From: Novosphingobium sp.
GTDB lineage: Bacteria > Pseudomonadota > Alphaproteobacteria > Sphingomonadales > Sphingomonadaceae
DNA: 9,161 nucleotides
NCBI GenBank assembly: GCA_027490345.1
Contig: JAIXYF010000189.1
Coordinates: forward strand, 1-9,161
Direction of reading: 5' to 3'
Part shown: positions 6,539 to 9,161 of the stretch, one piece after another
Numbering within the stretch: position 1 is the first letter of the stretch
Layout of the letters: each line of letters begins with the position of its first letter
Position numbers and translations under genes: made by a program
The notes under the pieces: generated by a model
The model's database searches: none
The model's input: only the letters and a program-made list of their open reading frames with translations
What the model was told of the DNA's origin: nothing

Positions 6539-6549
6539 AGCCCTTTTGC
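6525..6549 (+). terminator. Imperfect inverted repeat over the transporter stop codon
   Basis: GCAAAGGG (6525-6532) pairs with CCTTTTGC (6542-6549), seven Watson-Crick pairs plus one G-T pair, around a loop holding the stop codon. No T-run follows, so it is at best a weak or rho-dependent end. Confidence 0.3.
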
Positions 6550-6566
6550 AGAATTGGCAGCCCACG

Positions 6567-6602
6567 GGCGCTGGCACCGGCTCAAGCACTGGCTCAGGCG
6601 CT
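6567..6602. repeat. Three imperfect 12-base direct repeats after the transporter
   Basis: Three adjacent 12-mers, GGCGCTGGCACC, GGCTCAAGCACT and GGCTCAGGCGCT, lie in the gap after the transporter gene. Read in the frame starting at 6567 they would encode a Gly/Ser/Thr/Ala linker (GAGTGSSTGSGA), and that frame stays open to a stop at 6663. It has no start or ribosome binding site of its own and may be a remnant or a chance low-complexity stretch. Confidence 0.45.
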
Positions 6603-6661
6603 GAATCGCCTGCCGGGCGATACCCCCACACAAGTCCGATTCGGATATATTTCGTCACAGT

Positions 6662-6675
6662 TTGATTACAATCAA
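6662..6675. promoter_or_regulatory. FNR/FixK-type binding site upstream of the RTX gene
   Basis: TTGATTACAATCAA matches the FNR/FixK/Anr consensus TTGAT-N4-ATCAA at all ten defined positions, with six-base arms. It is centred at 6668.5, about 81 bases before the RTX start codon. A CAAAAT hexamer at 6698-6703 (four of six matches to TATAAT) would serve as -10 for a transcript start near 6710. That puts the box centre at about -41.5, the class II activator position. This points to activation of the RTX gene by an oxygen- or redox-responsive CRP/FNR-family regulator. The site match is direct; the promoter geometry is inferred. Confidence 0.65.
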
Positions 6676-6749
6676 TGTGGACCTTTCTCGATAGCCCCAA
6701 AATCAAGATCCAATACGTTTTGCGGGTTTTATCTTGAAAGGACTGAACA

Positions 6750-9161
6750 ATGCCTGTTTCAGGAACGACCGACTCTGGCGACAATGCAGTCACCATCACG
6801 CCCACCGGGTTCCATACAGTCGATGGCGGTGAAGGGATTGACAGCCTTACTGTCGATTACTCATCCCTCGTCACGAGTCTGGATTTTCGCTACGCCGGAA
6901 ATGGCTGGTATGCTTTCACGGATGATTTTCTTTCGGGCACCACTTTCGTCAATTTCGAGTCCTTCACACTCAAGGGCGGCTCGGGCGACGATTTCCTGAA
7001 CGGCGGCGACAGGACCGACCGGCTGTTTGGCGGCGCGGGCGCGGATGTGCTGACCAGCGGGCTCGGCGCCGATACGATCTCGGGCGGCACGGGGCTGGAT
7101 CGGTGGACCGCGGGCTATGGTTCGCTGCTCAGCAGCATCAGCGTGCAATTGCTGGCTGAAGGCACCGCCACGATCGCCGCCACCGGCGCCGCTGTCAGCG
7201 GGATCGAGGCGCTGACCATCACCACCGGGATCGGCAACGATGTGATCGACACCCGGGGCGTGACCGGCAACGATGGGATCGCCACCGGCGAAGGCAATGA
7301 TACGTTCAAGTCCAATGGCGGTGCAGACAGCTTCGATGCAGGCGGCGGATCGGCTGACCGCCTGATCATCGATTATTCCGATGCCCAGACCGCCGTCTCG
7401 CACAGCTATCAGGGCAATGGCTGGTATCAGCTTGCCGACAAGGCCGGCAGCCAGTCCGTCCGCTACGTCAACGTCGAATCCTACGATATCACGGGTGGCA
7501 GCGCGGGCGATTCGCTCTCCGGCGGCGCGGGCAGCGACCGCCTCGTCGGCAATGCCGGCAATGACTGGCTCAATGGCGGCGCAGGCGCCGATACCATCAG
7601 CGGCGGCACCGGCACCGATACTTGGCAAGTCGATTATGGTTCGCTGACGGGGGCCACAGTCAATCTTGTCACCCAGAAGGCCACGAACGGCGCTGTTCTT
7701 TCTGGCATCGAGGCGCTGCACTACACCGGCGGCATCGGCGCCGATCTCGTCACCGCCAGCGCAGGCGTCTTCAACGATGCGATCTATACTGGCGACGGGG
7801 CCGATACGATTACCGCCGGCCGCGGCAGCGATGTGGCCGATGGCGGCGGCGGAAGCGGCAACGACAAGCTGATCATGGACTGGAGCGCGATCACTGATCC
7901 GCTGCATGGCATCTCGAATGCCTATATCGGCAATGGCTGGAACCGCTTCTCCTCGCGCAGCGGCGAACAGCTCGATTATGTCAATATCGAGCTGTTCGAT
8001 CTCAGAGGCGGCGCCGGGGCGGATCGTCTGGTCGGCGGCGCGCTCAAGGATACGCTCAGCGGCAATGGCGGCGATGATACTCTGGAAAGCGGCACCGGCG
8101 ATGCCATCATCAATGGCGGCGCGGGCCATGACCGGTGGGTAGCCGATCTTTCCGCAGAAGCGGCAGCAGTGCTGTTCAACGCCGCGGCCAGCCAGACCGC
8201 CGCACAGGCCACCGGCGCTGGCAGCAATGTTTTGGGCATCGAAGCCGTGTCGCTGCAGACCGGCGGGGGCGCCGATGTGATCGATACCAGCGGCTTTGCC
8301 CTTGATGATACGATCAACACCGGCGGCGGCAGGGACATGATCCGGTCAGGCCTCGGCCGCGATACCGTCGATGGCGGAGCGGGAACCGACACGCTCGTCC
8401 TCGATTATGCGTCACTCGCCTCGCCGATTTCCAGCGCCTATATCGGCAATGGCTGGAACCAGTATAGCTCTGCCGATGGCACCACGCATGTCAGCTATAT
8501 CAACATCGAGAAGTTCGATGTCACCGGCGGCTCGGGCAGCGACAGTCTCTTCGGCGGGGCCGCGCTGGACCGGCTGATCGGCGGTGCAGGCGATGACCGG
8601 CTTGATAGCGCAAGCGGCGACGCCGTGATCGCTGGCGGCACCGGCGCCGACCGCTGGGTGGCGGATCTTTCGGCGGAAACGGCGGCCATCGCGTTCAACG
8701 CCCTCGCCAGCCAGACCACCGCGCAGGCCACCGGATCGGGCAGCAGCATCACCGGGATCGAAGCGCTTTCGATCACAACCGGGCTCGGTTCAGACAAGAT
8801 CGACCTGTCGGGCTTTGCCCTTGATGATACGATCACCAGCGGATCGGGCAGAGATATCATCAACCCCGGCCTCGGCAGGGATGTGGTCGATGGGCAAGGC
8901 GATAACGATGTCCTCGTCCTCAACTATGGCAGCCTCGCCTCGGATGTGAGCACCGCCTACATCGGCAACGGCTGGAACCAGTATTCGGCCGCCGATGGCG
9001 CCACCCGCGTGAGCTACATCAATATCGAGCGCTTCACGATCACCGGCGGCGCGGGCAACGACCACCTGGTCGGCGCGGGGGATACCGATATCCTGAGCGG
9101 GGGGATCGGCAACGATATCCTGAACGGCGCGGCGGGCAATGACACGATCAGCGGCGGGGCC
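6750..9161 (+). CDS. Large RTX calcium-binding protein, N-terminal part, modular super-repeats
   Basis: The frame is open from ATG 6750 to the window edge, 804 codons without a stop, and AAGG lies seven bases before the start. There is no N-terminal signal peptide, as expected for type I secretion, where the signal is C-terminal and would lie beyond this window. RTX nonapeptides (GGxGxDxLx) appear in short runs, for example GGAGADVLT and SGLGADTIS near residues 91-108; they bind calcium and fold as parallel beta rolls outside the cell. Between runs lie two alternating non-RTX blocks. One has a Y/I-x-GNGW motif (Tyr at 48, 220, 392, 564, 737) followed by an N-hydrophobic-E motif (Glu at 70, 243, 414, 587, 760). 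The other starts at D-x-W (Asp at 117, 290, 461, 634) and holds GIEA (Ile at 152, 320, 497, 670). The unit is about 172 residues. No transporter genes are in view; function may be adhesion, surface layer or an enzyme with a later catalytic domain. Confidence 0.93.
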   Translation, partial: MPVSGTTDSGDNAVTITPTGFHTVDGGEGIDSLTVDYSSLVTSLDFRYAGNGWYAFTDDFLSGTTFVNFESFTLKGGSGDDFLNGGDRTDRLFGGAGADVLTSGLGADTISGGTGLDRWTAGYGSLLSSISVQLLAEGTATIAATGAAVSGIEALTITTGIGNDVIDTRGVTGNDGIATGEGNDTFKSNGGADSFDAGGGSADRLIIDYSDAQTAVSHSYQGNGWYQLADKAGSQSVRYVNVESYDITGGSAGDSLSGGAGSDRLVGNAGNDWLNGGAGADTISGGTGTDTWQVDYGSLTGATVNLVTQKATNGAVLSGIEALHYTGGIGADLVTASAGVFNDAIYTGDGADTITAGRGSDVADGGGGSGNDKLIMDWSAITDPLHGISNAYIGNGWNRFSSRSGEQLDYVNIELFDLRGGAGADRLVGGALKDTLSGNGGDDTLESGTGDAIINGGAGHDRWVADLSAEAAAVLFNAAASQTAAQATGAGSNVLGIEAVSLQTGGGADVIDTSGFALDDTINTGGGRDMIRSGLGRDTVDGGAGTDTLVLDYASLASPISSAYIGNGWNQYSSADGTTHVSYINIEKFDVTGGSGSDSLFGGAALDRLIGGAGDDRLDSASGDAVIAGGTGADRWVADLSAETAAIAFNALASQTTAQATGSGSSITGIEALSITTGLGSDKIDLSGFALDDTITSGSGRDIINPGLGRDVVDGQGDNDVLVLNYGSLASDVSTAYIGNGWNQYSAADGATRVSYINIERFTITGGAGNDHLVGAGDTDILSGGIGNDILNGAAGNDTISGGA
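6891..9161 (+). repeat. 516-base tandem super-repeat inside the RTX gene
   Basis: The GNGW block recurs at 6891, 7407, 7923, 8439 and 8958, steps of 516, 516, 516 and 519 bases. The last two full units are closest: the 25 bases at 8292-8316 recur exactly at 8811-8835, 519 bases apart, and the flanking D-x-W blocks share most residues (RWVADLSAE, ASQT, AQATG, SGFALDDTI). Earlier units are more diverged. This points to growth by unequal duplication, with the most recent copies toward the right of the window. Confidence 0.85.

Noticed and set aside
6395..6805. Minus-strand open frame of 136 codons between the transporter and RTX genes
   Set aside because: It covers the transporter 3' end, the promoter with the FNR-type site and the RTX start, and has no recognisable domain.
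6861..8129. Minus-strand open frame (422 codons) opposite the RTX gene
   Set aside because: It is an Ala/Ile/Gly/Asp-rich mirror of the RTX repeats; its own periodicity is inherited from the plus-strand repeat.

Overview
The window looks like chromosome of a high-GC alphaproteobacterium, most probably a sphingomonad (Novosphingobium, Sphingobium, Sphingopyxis or a relative). This rests on the strong GC bias of most genes, the style of the acyl-CoA dehydrogenase, phosphotransferase and Spinster-like transporter proteins, and two intergenic palindromes of a kind common between genes in that group. The assignment is inference from composition and protein style; no rRNA or species marker is present.

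Layout. (1) Positions 1-2940 hold a co-directional plus-strand cluster: the 3' end of an ACAD10/ACAD11-type acyl-CoA dehydrogenase, a zinc- and NAD-dependent medium-chain alcohol dehydrogenase, and an APH-fold phosphotransferase. The first and third correspond to the two halves of animal ACAD10/ACAD11 and to LvaC/LvaA of the Pseudomonas putida levulinate pathway. The cluster is therefore a candidate route for 4-hydroxyacyl-CoA breakdown through a phosphorylated intermediate. (2) Positions 2941-3180 are non-coding and start with a near-perfect hairpin repeat. (3) Positions 3181-4134 carry a gene of about 44% GC (hand count) for a membrane-anchored protein of unknown function, which looks acquired. 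(4) Positions 4181-4880, minus strand, hold a two-gene unit: a nucleotidyltransferase-fold protein and an overlapping 60-residue charged protein, a possible toxin-antitoxin or defence pair. (5) Positions 4881-5236 are a divergent regulatory region with repeated GTGTCAC-type words. (6) Positions 5237-6538 encode an MFS transporter. (7) Positions 6539-6749 are a promoter region with a perfect FNR/FixK-type palindrome, at class II spacing to a plausible -10 element. (8) From 6750 to the right edge runs a large open frame, unfinished in this window, for an RTX calcium-binding protein built from super-repeats of about 172 residues.

The most interesting points are the very regular RTX super-repeat, the FNR-type site in front of it, the split ACAD10/11-like cluster with an inserted alcohol dehydrogenase, and the nucleotidyltransferase/small-protein pair beside the low-GC gene. 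No rRNA, tRNA, CRISPR array or recognisable transposase was seen.
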